NCBI GenBank assembly: GCA_021773565.1
Contig: JAJFJZ010000011.1
Location: 1 to 64,000, forward strand
DNA length: 64,000 bases
Direction: 5' to 3'
Origin: Gammaproteobacteria bacterium
GTDB lineage: Bacteria; Pseudomonadota; Gammaproteobacteria; Pseudomonadales; Azotimanducaceae
The position numbers and the translations under genes are program-made. A model generated the notes under the pieces. It was not told the DNA's origin and ran no database searches. It was given only the letters and a program-made list of their open reading frames with translations. Positions 44,287-52,150 of the stretch are shown in pieces (the first letter of the stretch is position 1; each line of letters begins with the position of its first letter).

Positions 44287-44874
44287 ATGCGTATGAACAT
44301 CATGAAATTTGCAGTATTAATAGTGGCAATTTCTTGCCTGCTAGTGGGATGCGCAAGTTCTGGCACGTCGGGCGCACGGGGCTACGAAATGCGCGTTCGA
44401 TACGCAGAGATAACCGATATTGATCGCGTGAAACTGCCGTCTAACGCACCTGTGGGCGCAGTGGTTGGTGGATTCACAGGGCTCATTCTTTCACGCAAAG
44501 GCTCCGGAGCCGGACAGGTTGCCAGTGGTGTCGGGGGCGCCATACTGGGTGGTCTTGCGACCGCCGCGCTGGAAGGCGATCGACTGGGGTACAGCTATCG
44601 TCTTCGATTCTCCAATGGCGATACGTCAAGCTTCATTACAGAAAAAGGCTACCTGCAATCAGGCGACTGCGTCTCGGTTGAGCGTGGGCAGCACGCGAAC
44701 ATCAGACGGGTGGCATCCACGCTTTGCGCCAACAGTCAATCAGTCGCTGCCAACCAAAAGCATGTGCGTGAAGCCAGGCAATGCCACGAGGCAAAAGAGC
44801 AACTACTTGCCGCATCCACCGATGACCAGATTGACGCCGCAGCGCGCAAGGTTTCAATAATTTGCGAGTACTAA
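44287..44874 (+). CDS. Glycine-zipper outer-membrane lipoprotein (SlyB-like)
   Basis: A 195-residue lipoprotein: signal with lipobox LLVGC, then RVRYAEITDIDRVKLPSN and a glycine-zipper hairpin (GAVVGGFTGLILS to GGAILGGLATAALEG) as in SlyB/17-kDa antigen proteins, then YSYRLRFSNGDTSSFITEK as the surface domain. An added C-terminal helix with three further cysteines (LCANSQS, QCHEAKEQ, IICEY) is unusual. SlyB is induced by low Mg2+ in enterobacteria, which agrees with the neighbouring ion genes, but no PhoP-type site was identified. GGAG precedes the ATG. Confidence 0.85.
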   Translation: MRMNIMKFAVLIVAISCLLVGCASSGTSGARGYEMRVRYAEITDIDRVKLPSNAPVGAVVGGFTGLILSRKGSGAGQVASGVGGAILGGLATAALEGDRLGYSYRLRFSNGDTSSFITEKGYLQSGDCVSVERGQHANIRRVASTLCANSQSVAANQKHVREARQCHEAKEQLLAASTDDQIDAAARKVSIICEY

Positions 44875-44930
44875 TCTGGTCCTTTACGGCCAAATGACTA
44901 CGTGCCAAAAAAAAGGGAACGAGAAATTTT

Positions 44931-45263
44931 ATGCCCCATCAACATATAGTTAGCCTGGTTTGTGTGTTTGTTGTGATATGTTTGAGCGTCGGGTGCGACA
45001 CCAGCACTCCAGTTTTCACTGTAGCTCCCGACATCTCCCCGAATCCGAACAGCGCTGTACCGTTGGCGCCCATCATTGGGCTCGCATCCTGGAGGTCACA
45101 CATTCCGAACAGCCGGAAAAAGTATTCGAGATTACCATTGATTCCCAGGAATACGACAATTCGACTGGATGGGCCGTATACCGCAGCGACAGATTATCAA
45201 GCCTCTACACAAACTGACCCCTGTAATGATGAGTCATCCATTGGCCTGATCCCAGATTCGTGA
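44931..45263 (+). CDS. Chimeric or damaged small lipoprotein ORF
   Basis: A 110-residue frame that starts with a good ribosome site and lipoprotein signal (VCVFVVICLSVGC). After ~45 residues it runs into a 148-base repeat in the wrong frame: in the +2 frame the same bases read HHWARILEVTHSEQ and on to YRSDRLSSLYTN, stop, a segment also found at 47209-47356. So the N-terminal lipoprotein part appears joined out of frame to a fragment of another gene. The product past residue ~45 is probably meaningless. Confidence 0.45.
   Translation: MPHQHIVSLVCVFVVICLSVGCDTSTPVFTVAPDISPNPNSAVPLAPIIGLASWRSHIPNSRKKYSRLPLIPRNTTIRLDGPYTAATDYQASTQTDPCNDESSIGLIPDS
45070..45217 (+). repeat. 148-base direct repeat, copy 1 (3' fragment of an unknown gene)
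   Basis: It matches 47209-47356 without gaps, with about 17 differences counted by eye. In both copies an open frame of 48 residues (HHWARILEV ... RSDRLPSLYTN) ends at the same stop and similarity ends with it. Most differences are at third codon positions, which implies both copies once belonged to functional paralogous genes. Confidence 0.8.
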
Positions 45264-45356
45264 GTCACACGAGGCAGCGACCCCCAATCGAGCTGGCGAA
45301 TACACCCACGTTCGCAGATACTACGGTACCGTAGACTATAAGACCGTTTTCCATAC

Positions 45357-46985
45357 ATGTTCGGTATAAAGGTAAATCGACTATCCATTGAGAATTTGCG
45401 CGGTGATATTTTCGGAGGTGTTACCGCCGCGGTCATCGCACTTCCATTAGCGCTCGCGTTTGGCGTGGCATCCGGCATGGGCCCGATTGCCGGTCTATAT
45501 GGTGCTATATGCGTAGGCTTGTTCGCCGCGTTGTTTGGCGGTACGAACGCCCAGATTTCGGGACCTACGGGCCCCATGACAATTGTCGCCGCAAGCGTAT
45601 TTACCCAGTTCGCCGGACAACCGACCGTCGCGTTTACTGTTGTTATGATGGCAGGTGCGTTTCAAATAATGTTCGGTTATCTGCGCATAGGGCGGTACAT
45701 TAATCTAATGCCTTACCCTGTCATATCGGGATTCATGACAGGCATCGGTTGCATATTGATCATACTGCAGCTTGAACCCCTTATCGGGCACGTTGCGCCA
45801 CCCACTGTCGTAAATGTACTGACGGCTTTGCCAAGTGATGTCCAATCTGTGAATGGTTATGCGGCTGGAGTGGGGTTATTGTCACTGGCTATTTGCATAT
45901 GGTGGCCAAAACGCCTGACGCGCATTGTGCCGTCGCCTCTGGTTGCATTGATAGTGTGCACAATTGCGGCCCTTTTTATCACCAACGTGCCGCTGCTTGG
46001 TGCGGTGCCGTCGGGGTTGCCGTCCATGCAGATCCCCCAGTTTGATTTTGGACAGCTGAGCTTCATGCTTGTAAGCGCAGCTGTGTTGGCGGCACTGGGT
46101 TCTATCGACAGTCTGTTAACTTCATTGGTTGCAGATAATATGAGTCGCAGTTTTCATGATTCAGATAAAGAACTCATCGGACAGGGGATTGGCAACCTAG
46201 TTGCAGGTTTTGCTGGAGGCCTGCCTGGTGCGGGCGCAACGGTTCGCACGCTCGGCAATTTGAAGGCGGGCGGTCGCACCCCGCTATCCGGTGTGCTGCA
46301 TGCCATTATATTGTTGCTGATCGTATTGGGTCTTGGACCTGCCGTTAGTCTGATTCCTCACGCCGCTCTCGCAGGTATCCTCCTCAAGGTGGGCATCGAC
46401 GTCATTGATTGGCGTTTTATAAAGCGATGGCATCGCGCGCCAGGCACCGACCTTGTTCTAATGTTAGTGGTTCTCGTGTTGACGGTTTTTGTCGATATTA
46501 TCACTGCTGTCGGCGTTGGTATCGTGATGGCCAGTCTCGTATTCGTTAAGGATATGGCGGACGTACAGATTCAGTCTATTAAAACCATTGTCGACGATGT
46601 TGACCACGAGCTGTTAACTACGGACGAAGCGGCGGCGTTCCGCAAGTTAGGTGGTCGGGCGGCCATCCTGCATCTGTCTGGTGCAATGAGTTTTGGTGCC
46701 GCTAACGAAATGATGCGACGTATCTCCTCGGTAAGACCCGTTGATGTACTGATCGTCGACCTTACGGATGTGCCAAGTATCGATGGAAGTGCCGCGCTAA
46801 CACTTGAAGAAATCATCCAGCGAGCAGTGGACGTAGATCAGGAGATTCTGGTTGTTGGAATGCAATTTGGAGTGGCGCGAGTGCTTGGCCGCCTCGGTGC
46901 CCTCGATGGTGTAAGAGAAGCAACGAGATTCTCGACCAGGATTGACGCGATCATGGCCGCGCTGGAATCGCTGCCCGATCGTTAA
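45357..46985 (+). CDS. SulP-family inorganic anion transporter with STAS domain
   Basis: A 542-residue SLC26/SulP permease. The first helix region GDIFGGVTAAVIALPLALAF and ISGPTGPMTIVAASVF are family signatures; VADNMSRSFHDSDKELIGQG and NLVAGFAGGLPGAGATVRTL form the second inverted-repeat core; ~14 helices end near 405. The STAS domain (~430-540) contains RAAILHLSGAMSFGAAN and VLIVDLTDVPSIDGSAALTL. It transports sulfate, bicarbonate or other anions. It is an intact gene standing inside a stretch of gene fragments. Confidence 0.94.
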   Translation: MFGIKVNRLSIENLRGDIFGGVTAAVIALPLALAFGVASGMGPIAGLYGAICVGLFAALFGGTNAQISGPTGPMTIVAASVFTQFAGQPTVAFTVVMMAGAFQIMFGYLRIGRYINLMPYPVISGFMTGIGCILIILQLEPLIGHVAPPTVVNVLTALPSDVQSVNGYAAGVGLLSLAICIWWPKRLTRIVPSPLVALIVCTIAALFITNVPLLGAVPSGLPSMQIPQFDFGQLSFMLVSAAVLAALGSIDSLLTSLVADNMSRSFHDSDKELIGQGIGNLVAGFAGGLPGAGATVRTLGNLKAGGRTPLSGVLHAIILLLIVLGLGPAVSLIPHAALAGILLKVGIDVIDWRFIKRWHRAPGTDLVLMLVVLVLTVFVDIITAVGVGIVMASLVFVKDMADVQIQSIKTIVDDVDHELLTTDEAAAFRKLGGRAAILHLSGAMSFGAANEMMRRISSVRPVDVLIVDLTDVPSIDGSAALTLEEIIQRAVDVDQEILVVGMQFGVARVLGRLGALDGVREATRFSTRIDAIMAALESLPDR

Positions 46986-46994
46986 CAAAGACCT

Positions 46995-47189
46995 TTAATC
47001 GATGTAGCGTCGATACCAGAGTTCCAGCGCAGCGCTGCGGAAAACGCGATGCGCACTACTGCCGTCGGCCTCGAAGCGTGAAACATCGTGGGTCAGCCCA
47101 TTCGGGTCAAATATTCCGCGTGCTCTCGTCTGCTGGGCATTTAACAGCTCACAGAACTCGCCGCATTCGCGATAAGATGGGCCTTCCAT
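46995..47189 (-). pseudogene. C-terminal fragment of an asparagine synthetase paralogue
   Basis: A ~60-residue frame ending ARGIFDPNGLTHDVSRFEAD ... ALELWYRRYID, which closely matches the last 60 residues of the intact AsnB at 52151-54016 (ARGIFDPEGLRHHVSRFEAD ... ALELWFRRYID). DNA similarity is also strong near the stop. The remaining ~560 residues are absent; the upstream bases do not continue the homology. No start signal. A relic of a second asnB or of a duplication. Confidence 0.8.
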
Positions 47190-47208
47190 CGGATCAAATC
47201 GTAGGTGG

Positions 47209-47356
47209 CCATCATTGGGCTCGCATCCTGGAGGTCACCCGTTCCGATCAGCCGGAAAAAGTCTTCGAGATTACCGTTGATTTCCAGGAATACGACAAGT
47301 CAACCGGATGTGCTGTGTATCGCAGCGACAGATTGCCGAGCCTCTATACAAACTGA
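47209..47356 (+). repeat. 148-base direct repeat, copy 2 (3' fragment of an unknown gene)
   Basis: Partner of 45070-45217. Its frame reads HHWARILEVTRSDQPEKVFE on to DRLPSLYTN and a stop. Upstream the open frame continues only into antisense of the asnB fragment, so there is no genuine 5' part. The parent family is not recognised. Confidence 0.8.
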
Positions 47357-47502
47357 TCGCCCACCGATTCTCATCGACAACTAACGACTGGAAGCAGTCA
47401 GTTACTGCTTATCGAATATGTTGGGATCGCGTTCCATGATTCTTCAGCAGCAGCGCGTTGGTAACCCACCGTCATTCCACCGCCCATCGACCAAGCTATC
47501 AG

Positions 47503-47634
47503 ATGGATATTGCCCTGGTAACAGCTGAATTTTCAGAGCCGGGTAATCAGGTGATGGTCCATTCTGAAGAAGGGATGCGCGAGGCAATAGTTACTGTCTT
47601 GCCGTTTGAGATAGAAAACCAGGCAGCCCTGTAA
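47503..47634 (+). pseudogene. Fragment resembling the C-terminal barrel of GcvT-type proteins
   Basis: A 43-codon ORF: MDIALVTAEFSEPGNQVMVH then a segment ending REAIVTVLPFEIENQAAL. This has the shape of the last strands of aminomethyltransferase/dimethylglycine-dehydrogenase-like proteins, in which a small-Leu-Ala-x-Val strand, a Pro-Gly turn and an Ala-x-Val ... Pro-Phe segment close the chain. There is no ribosome site and no upstream domain. Apart from it, 47357-47669 holds no gene that I can see. Confidence 0.45.
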
Positions 47635-47669
47635 AGCGCTTGACTGTGAGTGGCATTTTTTCTGAATGC

Positions 47670-48407
47670 CTAGTTTTCCAGTTTCTCTCTAATCTGATCG
47701 ATAATGCCGATTCCAACTGCACCAGCAATTTGGCTATCCGGTTTTTGTTGTGCCTGATGACTCAGGCAGGGTGAAAATTCGGTTTTGAACTCCGCTCGTG
47801 GATAATCCCCCAGTACCAATTCCAGAGTATCTTTGGGTATTTCATCGACGCGCATGCCAAACAGGTCCATTCCGGTTCCAAAATGGAGTAAGGCAATTTC
47901 CGGTTGATACCGATCGGCTATGCCGATCGAGGTATGGAGTGCAATTGCGTTGTGCACTGTTATCGCTCGGCTTTCCGTTTGTTCGGCCGTCAAACAAAAG
48001 GAGTGCGCTAACCTGGCACCAACCCACTCGAATGAGCCGGGATCATCGGCATGGGTGTCGCTCAGACCAAGATCGTGCAACATCGCCGCGATAAAAAATG
48101 CCTCCCTATCAAGGGTAAGATTGTTGCGCGCAGCTAGAATAGCGCCGAAACAATAGGACCTGAAGCAGTGCCTCACCATGAATGCCGGACACAGGTTACT
48201 CGCGACTTCAATCGCTTGTACCGCAATCGCGCTGTCGGGAATCGCCCAGTTCTCCGGTACTGCGTCTTGTAGCCGCTTAAACCCCAGCACGCGTGAGATA
48301 CGTTGTAAACCGGTGCGAAACTCTGAGCGCGCAAAACGTGTAGCGAGCACTGGCCTGGATGGTCGACCGGGGTCGATGGCAAGTTTGGTAGTACTGTTTT
48401 CGTCCAT
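47670..48407 (-). CDS. HD-domain phosphohydrolase-like protein
   Basis: A ~245-residue protein with an HD fold: the first His in FMVRHCFRSYCFGAILAARN, the His-Asp pair in FFIAAMLHDLGLSDTHADD, and a third His/Asp region around ALHTSIGIADRYQPEIALLH. It resembles cyanamide-hydratase-like small HD proteins, in which the entry segment is Arg-His-x-x-Arg-Ser-Tyr; exact substrate unknown. The ATG at 48407 is used (a GTG two codons earlier overlaps the GST stop). The GST gene immediately upstream is transcribed together with it. Confidence 0.85.
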   Translation of the reverse strand: MDENSTTKLAIDPGRPSRPVLATRFARSEFRTGLQRISRVLGFKRLQDAVPENWAIPDSAIAVQAIEVASNLCPAFMVRHCFRSYCFGAILAARNNLTLDREAFFIAAMLHDLGLSDTHADDPGSFEWVGARLAHSFCLTAEQTESRAITVHNAIALHTSIGIADRYQPEIALLHFGTGMDLFGMRVDEIPKDTLELVLGDYPRAEFKTEFSPCLSHQAQQKPDSQIAGAVGIGIIDQIREKLEN

Positions 48408-48412
48408 AGCCA

Positions 48413-49333
48413 CTAAGCCGCAACCTTTGTAAGTGCTTGTTTCAATCCTATGCCCAACAAATTTTCGATACCTGCTTTCGAGCGAAATATGCGATTGCTC
48501 AAGCGGTTTTTGCCCATCACCTCATTTTGAAACGAGGGGCGTTGATAAATTCTCTGATACCACGCATAGAGTTCCGGGTGATGCGCCTGCACCGGATATC
48601 CACATTCAATTAATCTGAGAATTTTCATAGACCAGAACGCATCTGCAATCGAAAGCCCATCCGACATAAGAAACTTACGCCCATCTTTAAGCTCTGTGTT
48701 CAATTCACAAAATGCTTCGTAGAGTTTGGTCAGGTGGTCGAGGTATATGGATTCAGGAATTGTTTTGTTGCTGTACCCGTTATAAAAGCTAACCAGATTC
48801 TCGCCATCACTACCTTGTTGGGCCAATTTTGCCAATTGGCTGCGTTCCCTGCTATTGAGCATTGCCAGTCGGCCTAGTCCCCAATGAAACGTGACAAAGC
48901 GTATTGACCTGTGTAGCTCCTTGGCCTGTTCCACCCGTTTCATGGTAGCTACTCTCAGCTCCGGGTCCTTTGAAATTAGTGGCGTGCCACCAAAGGTTTC
49001 GTCGAGGTACTCTATAATATCCATGGACTCCAGATAGAGCTTGCCGTCGTGTACGAGCGCGGGCACAACCATATTTGGATGAATCTGTGCATAGGTCGTG
49101 GTCATATGATCCTTTCTTACCAGGGAAACCAGGCGGCTAACCCAGTGGTTTGGCTCGCCCTGTACGGAAGAACTTGTTACGGAATCGAATTTTTCCTCCC
49201 TGCCTCTGGCAAGCCCTTTTTCTCCAAGGGCAAAACGAACTCTCTGTGCGCAGGGCGCGCCGTCAAAATGAAAAAGGTGCAAGCCCTCAAGTTTTGAAAC
49301 GATTTCACTCCTGGGCGTATCTATCCTTGGCAT
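48413..49333 (-). CDS. Glutathione S-transferase family protein
   Basis: A 306-residue GST. The thioredoxin-like domain starts GLHLFHFDGAPCAQRVRFAL, with a possible catalytic Cys/Ser near PCAQ, and has an insertion before HPNMVVPALVHDGKLYLESM, the Val-Pro-Ala-Leu and Glu-Ser-Met glutathione contacts. The all-helical domain contains LMSDGLSIADAFWSMKILRL. A C-terminal extension of ~45 residues follows. It forms an operon with the HD protein and diverges from a TetR gene with an inverted repeat between, so it is probably a TetR target for xenobiotic or electrophile handling. Confidence 0.9.
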   Translation of the reverse strand: MPRIDTPRSEIVSKLEGLHLFHFDGAPCAQRVRFALGEKGLARGREEKFDSVTSSSVQGEPNHWVSRLVSLVRKDHMTTTYAQIHPNMVVPALVHDGKLYLESMDIIEYLDETFGGTPLISKDPELRVATMKRVEQAKELHRSIRFVTFHWGLGRLAMLNSRERSQLAKLAQQGSDGENLVSFYNGYSNKTIPESIYLDHLTKLYEAFCELNTELKDGRKFLMSDGLSIADAFWSMKILRLIECGYPVQAHHPELYAWYQRIYQRPSFQNEVMGKNRLSNRIFRSKAGIENLLGIGLKQALTKVAA

Positions 49334-49371
49334 GTAGATGACTCACTGAGGTTATTTATGTACTATCTCGA

Positions 49372-49400
49372 ATAATATTCAGAAAATCAACAAATATTAT
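49372..49400. promoter_or_regulatory. Inverted repeat ATAATATT-N13-AATATTAT between GST and TetR genes
   Basis: A perfect 8-base inverted repeat with a 13-base spacer, in the 85-base divergent gap, 18 bases before the TetR ATG. It is AT-rich, so chance is not excluded, but it is the natural place for a TetR operator controlling both genes. Confidence 0.45.
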
Positions 49401-49418
49401 GCGAATTGGTATATATAT

Positions 49419-50021
49419 ATGAGTGGACAACGTGGTCGCCCCAGACAATACGATGCACAAACAGCTGTAGATGCTGCCGGGAAGGTGTTTTGGACAAAGG
49501 GATTCAGCGGCACATCACTGGATGATCTATCTGTCGCAATGGGCATGAATCGGCCCAGTATTTACCGCGCATTTGGAGATAAAGAAGCGATCTATCGATT
49601 GGCATTGGCGCAGTTTACCAGTCAGATGGAGGAAGGATTCACACGCGCCGTTTTACATGAAGTTGACATTCGCAAAGGGCTCAGAAAATTCTACAGAGCC
49701 GCATTGGAGGTTTACTCGGTGGGTGAGTCTCCACTTGGTTGCATGGTTATGTGTACCGCACCTTCAGCATCTGTAGTTAACCCGAACGTGCAGGCTGATT
49801 TGCTGAAAGTAATAACGCAATTGGATGCACACATACTTGGTTGTGTTGAGCGGGCTGTTGAGCAAGGTCAAATTTCTGAAGTTTCGGATGCTAAATCGCT
49901 GAGCAAGCTCATACAAGCTGTGTTGCACAGCTTGGCGATAAGAGCCCGGGCTGGAGAGTCCAAGGCTTCGCTTCGACGATTTTCTGACGCTGCCATACTC
50001 ACGTTTCTGGGTGAGGCCTAA
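49419..50021 (+). CDS. TetR/AcrR-family transcriptional regulator (divergent from GST)
   Basis: A 200-residue repressor. The DNA-binding part is RGRPRQYDAQTAVDAAGKVF, KGFSGTSLDDLSVAMGMNRP, SIYRAFGDKEAIYRLAL; the C-terminal domain (GCMVMCTAPSASVVNPNVQA) resembles the TetR_C group often seen near oxidoreductases. It faces the GST-HD operon and an AT-rich dyad lies between. Likely a local repressor induced by an electrophile or xenobiotic; ligand unknown. Its stop is 28 bases from the convergent second TetR gene. Confidence 0.93.
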   Translation: MSGQRGRPRQYDAQTAVDAAGKVFWTKGFSGTSLDDLSVAMGMNRPSIYRAFGDKEAIYRLALAQFTSQMEEGFTRAVLHEVDIRKGLRKFYRAALEVYSVGESPLGCMVMCTAPSASVVNPNVQADLLKVITQLDAHILGCVERAVEQGQISEVSDAKSLSKLIQAVLHSLAIRARAGESKASLRRFSDAAILTFLGEA

Positions 50022-50048
50022 TTGTCGCTTCCGAATGCTGGACCAGGA

Positions 50049-50615
50049 TCAGCTGTGCAACTCAGAGTCATCGGGCAACATCAGCTTATCCCGAATGTAG
50101 TGCCAGCGATCAGCGAAGCCCGGTTTCATCAGATCCGGGTCGAGGTCAAGAGAAGCGAGACCCATCATAAGCAAGGTGCGCGACTTGGCAGCAATCTCGT
50201 TGAACCCCAGAGTCAGAAAAATTTCATCCAGGTTTTTGATCAGTGCCTCATCATAGCGCCGCACTGCTGCGTAGGCGCACTTGTTCGTTTGTGCCCAGGC
50301 GCGCATGGCGATATTGAGTTGGCGACCAGACTCGGCACCAAAAATTGCTGTGGCTTCAAGCAACAGTGATTCAGGATTGTCGCCGACGCGGGCGCGGGCT
50401 TCATCGAATGGCAGCTGTGCCTGTTCGGAACCATAGTACTCCGCGAGTGCTGACAGATACTCTTCAAAACTTTTAAAGTGGTGATAAAAACTCCCGGTGG
50501 AGACCAGCAGCCTTGATGTAAGGGTGTGCAGCTTGACGGCTTCAATACCGTGTTCGACAAGCAGGATCTGGCCTGCCCGTACCCAGTCCAGCCGGGTTTT
50601 TCCTTTTCGCCCCAT
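50049..50615 (-). CDS. TetR-family transcriptional regulator (divergent from P450)
   Basis: A 188-residue repressor starting MGRKGKTRLDWVRAGQILLV. The helix-turn-helix is GIEAVKLHTLTSRLLVSTGS with the recognition helix entering FYHHFKSFEEYLSALAEYYG. The ATG at 50615 is used because the alternative TTG at 50654 lies inside the operator-like palindrome. The C-terminal ligand domain is all helical. It probably represses the P450 gene through the 22-base palindrome at 50644-50665. A decayed relative of this gene is found at 56972-57091. Confidence 0.92.
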   Translation of the reverse strand: MGRKGKTRLDWVRAGQILLVEHGIEAVKLHTLTSRLLVSTGSFYHHFKSFEEYLSALAEYYGSEQAQLPFDEARARVGDNPESLLLEATAIFGAESGRQLNIAMRAWAQTNKCAYAAVRRYDEALIKNLDEIFLTLGFNEIAAKSRTLLMMGLASLDLDPDLMKPGFADRWHYIRDKLMLPDDSELHS

Positions 50616-50643
50616 GTGCGTTCTTATGACTATGTTTGGTGTG

Positions 50644-50665
50644 TACCATAACAAATGTTATGGTA
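50644..50665. promoter_or_regulatory. TetR operator: TACCATAACA-AA-TGTTATGGTA
   Basis: A 22-base palindrome with two perfect 10-base arms and a 2-base centre, located between the divergent TetR and P450 genes (29 bases from the TetR ATG, 66 from the P450 ATG). Size and symmetry are those of a TetR-family operator. Confidence 0.85.
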
Positions 50666-50731
50666 TTTAGGTATTCTGTAAATTATGCAATACTCGAATG
50701 CATTGTGCGTTTTGATAAATGAGGATTAGAG

Positions 50732-52051
50732 ATGAGTGAGGCAACTGCTACGCAAAAACCGGCATTTCGGACCCCGGAACAGGAACAGGCGGAGACCGGG
50801 GCTAATACGCCCGACCCGTATGAGATGCCGCTGGAAGAAATCAATCCTGTTAATGCCCACCTTTTCGCTGATAATCGATGGCAAGAGGTTTTTGAGCGAC
50901 TGCGTGCCGAAGATCCCGTGCATTTTAACGAGATTAAGAGTGCGGGGCGGTACTGGTCACTGACGAAGTACAAGGATATTAAGGCGGTAGACTCGGACTG
51001 GGAGCATTTTTCTTCGGCCCATGGCATCACAATTGGCTTCCGCCTGGATGAAGAAATGCCAGAGGGCGTGTTTATTGGTACCAAACCCGCCTTTATTTCA
51101 CAGGACCCACCCAGTCATGCCGACCAACGCAAGACAGTTACAGGTGTCGTTGCTCCGAGCAATCTGGCGAAACTTGAACCCCTGATCCGCGAAAGAACCT
51201 GCAAGGTTCTGGACTCTTTGCCCGAGAATGAAACCTTTGATTGGGTTGAGATGGTGTCCATCGAACTCACCACCCTGATGCTGGCAACACTGTTTGATTT
51301 TCCATTGGAAGACCGGCGCAAGTTGACGCGGTGGTCTGATGTCGTATTTGCCATCCCCGAACCGGGTGGCGTGGTTGAAACCCAGGCAGAGAAGCGCCAG
51401 GAATTTATTGAGTGTGTTGCCTACTTCGCAAAACTGTGGGAAGAGCGAAAGGAAAATCCGGGAAACGACCTGGTATCCATGCTGGTGCATGGTGAGGCGA
51501 CAAGGGATATGGAACCCATGGAGCATTTGGGAAACCTTTTGTTGCTGATCGTGGGTGGTAATGACACAACGCGCAACTCCATGTCTGGCAGTGTCTATGC
51601 GCTGAACAAGTTTCCGGAACAGTACGACAAACTGATAGCTAAACCTGAGCTGATTCCAAAAATGGTGGCTGAAATGATCCGCTGGCAAACACCGTTGTCC
51701 TACATGCGGCGAACGGCGACGCAGGATATAGAAGTGGGTGGCAAGCAGATGAAAGCGGGTGACCAGGTGTTGATGTGGTACGTCTCGGGCAATCGCGATG
51801 AAGACGTTTTTGAGAATGCCAATGACCTGGTCATTGATCGCCCAAACGCACGACAGCATCTTGCGTTCGGATTTGGCATTCACCGTTGTATGGGTAATCG
51901 CCTTGCAGAAATGCAATTGCGCGTTCTGTGGGAAGAGATACTGGCACGATTCGAGAAAATTGAAGTGCAACAGGAGCCAGAACGTACTTTTTCGTCGTTC
52001 GTGAAAGGTTACACGAGCCTGCCAGTGAAGGTTAAACGCAAGGCAGGTTAG
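50732..52051 (+). CDS. Cytochrome P450, CYP153-like
   Basis: A 439-residue soluble bacterial P450. Heme-binding loop FGFGIHRCMGNRLAEMQLR with Cys386; the I-helix oxygen motif GGNDTTRNS (276-283); the K-helix ExxR at Glu314-Arg317 (EMIR). The run HRCMGNRLAEMQLRVLWEEI and GGNDTTRNSMSG are those I associate with CYP153 terminal alkane/fatty-acid hydroxylases; assignment to that subfamily is by memory of motifs. No ferredoxin or ferredoxin reductase lies adjacent. It is controlled, by inference, by the divergent TetR gene. A 330-codon antisense open frame on the other strand is a shadow. Confidence 0.94.
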   Translation: MSEATATQKPAFRTPEQEQAETGANTPDPYEMPLEEINPVNAHLFADNRWQEVFERLRAEDPVHFNEIKSAGRYWSLTKYKDIKAVDSDWEHFSSAHGITIGFRLDEEMPEGVFIGTKPAFISQDPPSHADQRKTVTGVVAPSNLAKLEPLIRERTCKVLDSLPENETFDWVEMVSIELTTLMLATLFDFPLEDRRKLTRWSDVVFAIPEPGGVVETQAEKRQEFIECVAYFAKLWEERKENPGNDLVSMLVHGEATRDMEPMEHLGNLLLLIVGGNDTTRNSMSGSVYALNKFPEQYDKLIAKPELIPKMVAEMIRWQTPLSYMRRTATQDIEVGGKQMKAGDQVLMWYVSGNRDEDVFENANDLVIDRPNARQHLAFGFGIHRCMGNRLAEMQLRVLWEEILARFEKIEVQQEPERTFSSFVKGYTSLPVKVKRKAG

Positions 52052-52150
52052 CAAACCGGACTGCATGTGCAAGCGTCTCACACTGTCCAAACAAACACGA
52101 CGACTACTGGTTAACCGCGTCTGCTCAAGTCGCAGTTGTTTTTTCGGTGT

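Noticed and set aside
51098-52090. A 330-codon minus-strand open frame opposite the P450
   Set aside because: The plus strand encodes all P450 signatures; the antisense protein is His/Gln-rich and matches nothing recognisable.
52090-52150. Possible terminator CTGC-N7-GCAG followed by T-rich bases after the P450
   Set aside because: Only a 4-base stem; too weak to list, although the T-run downstream is suggestive.
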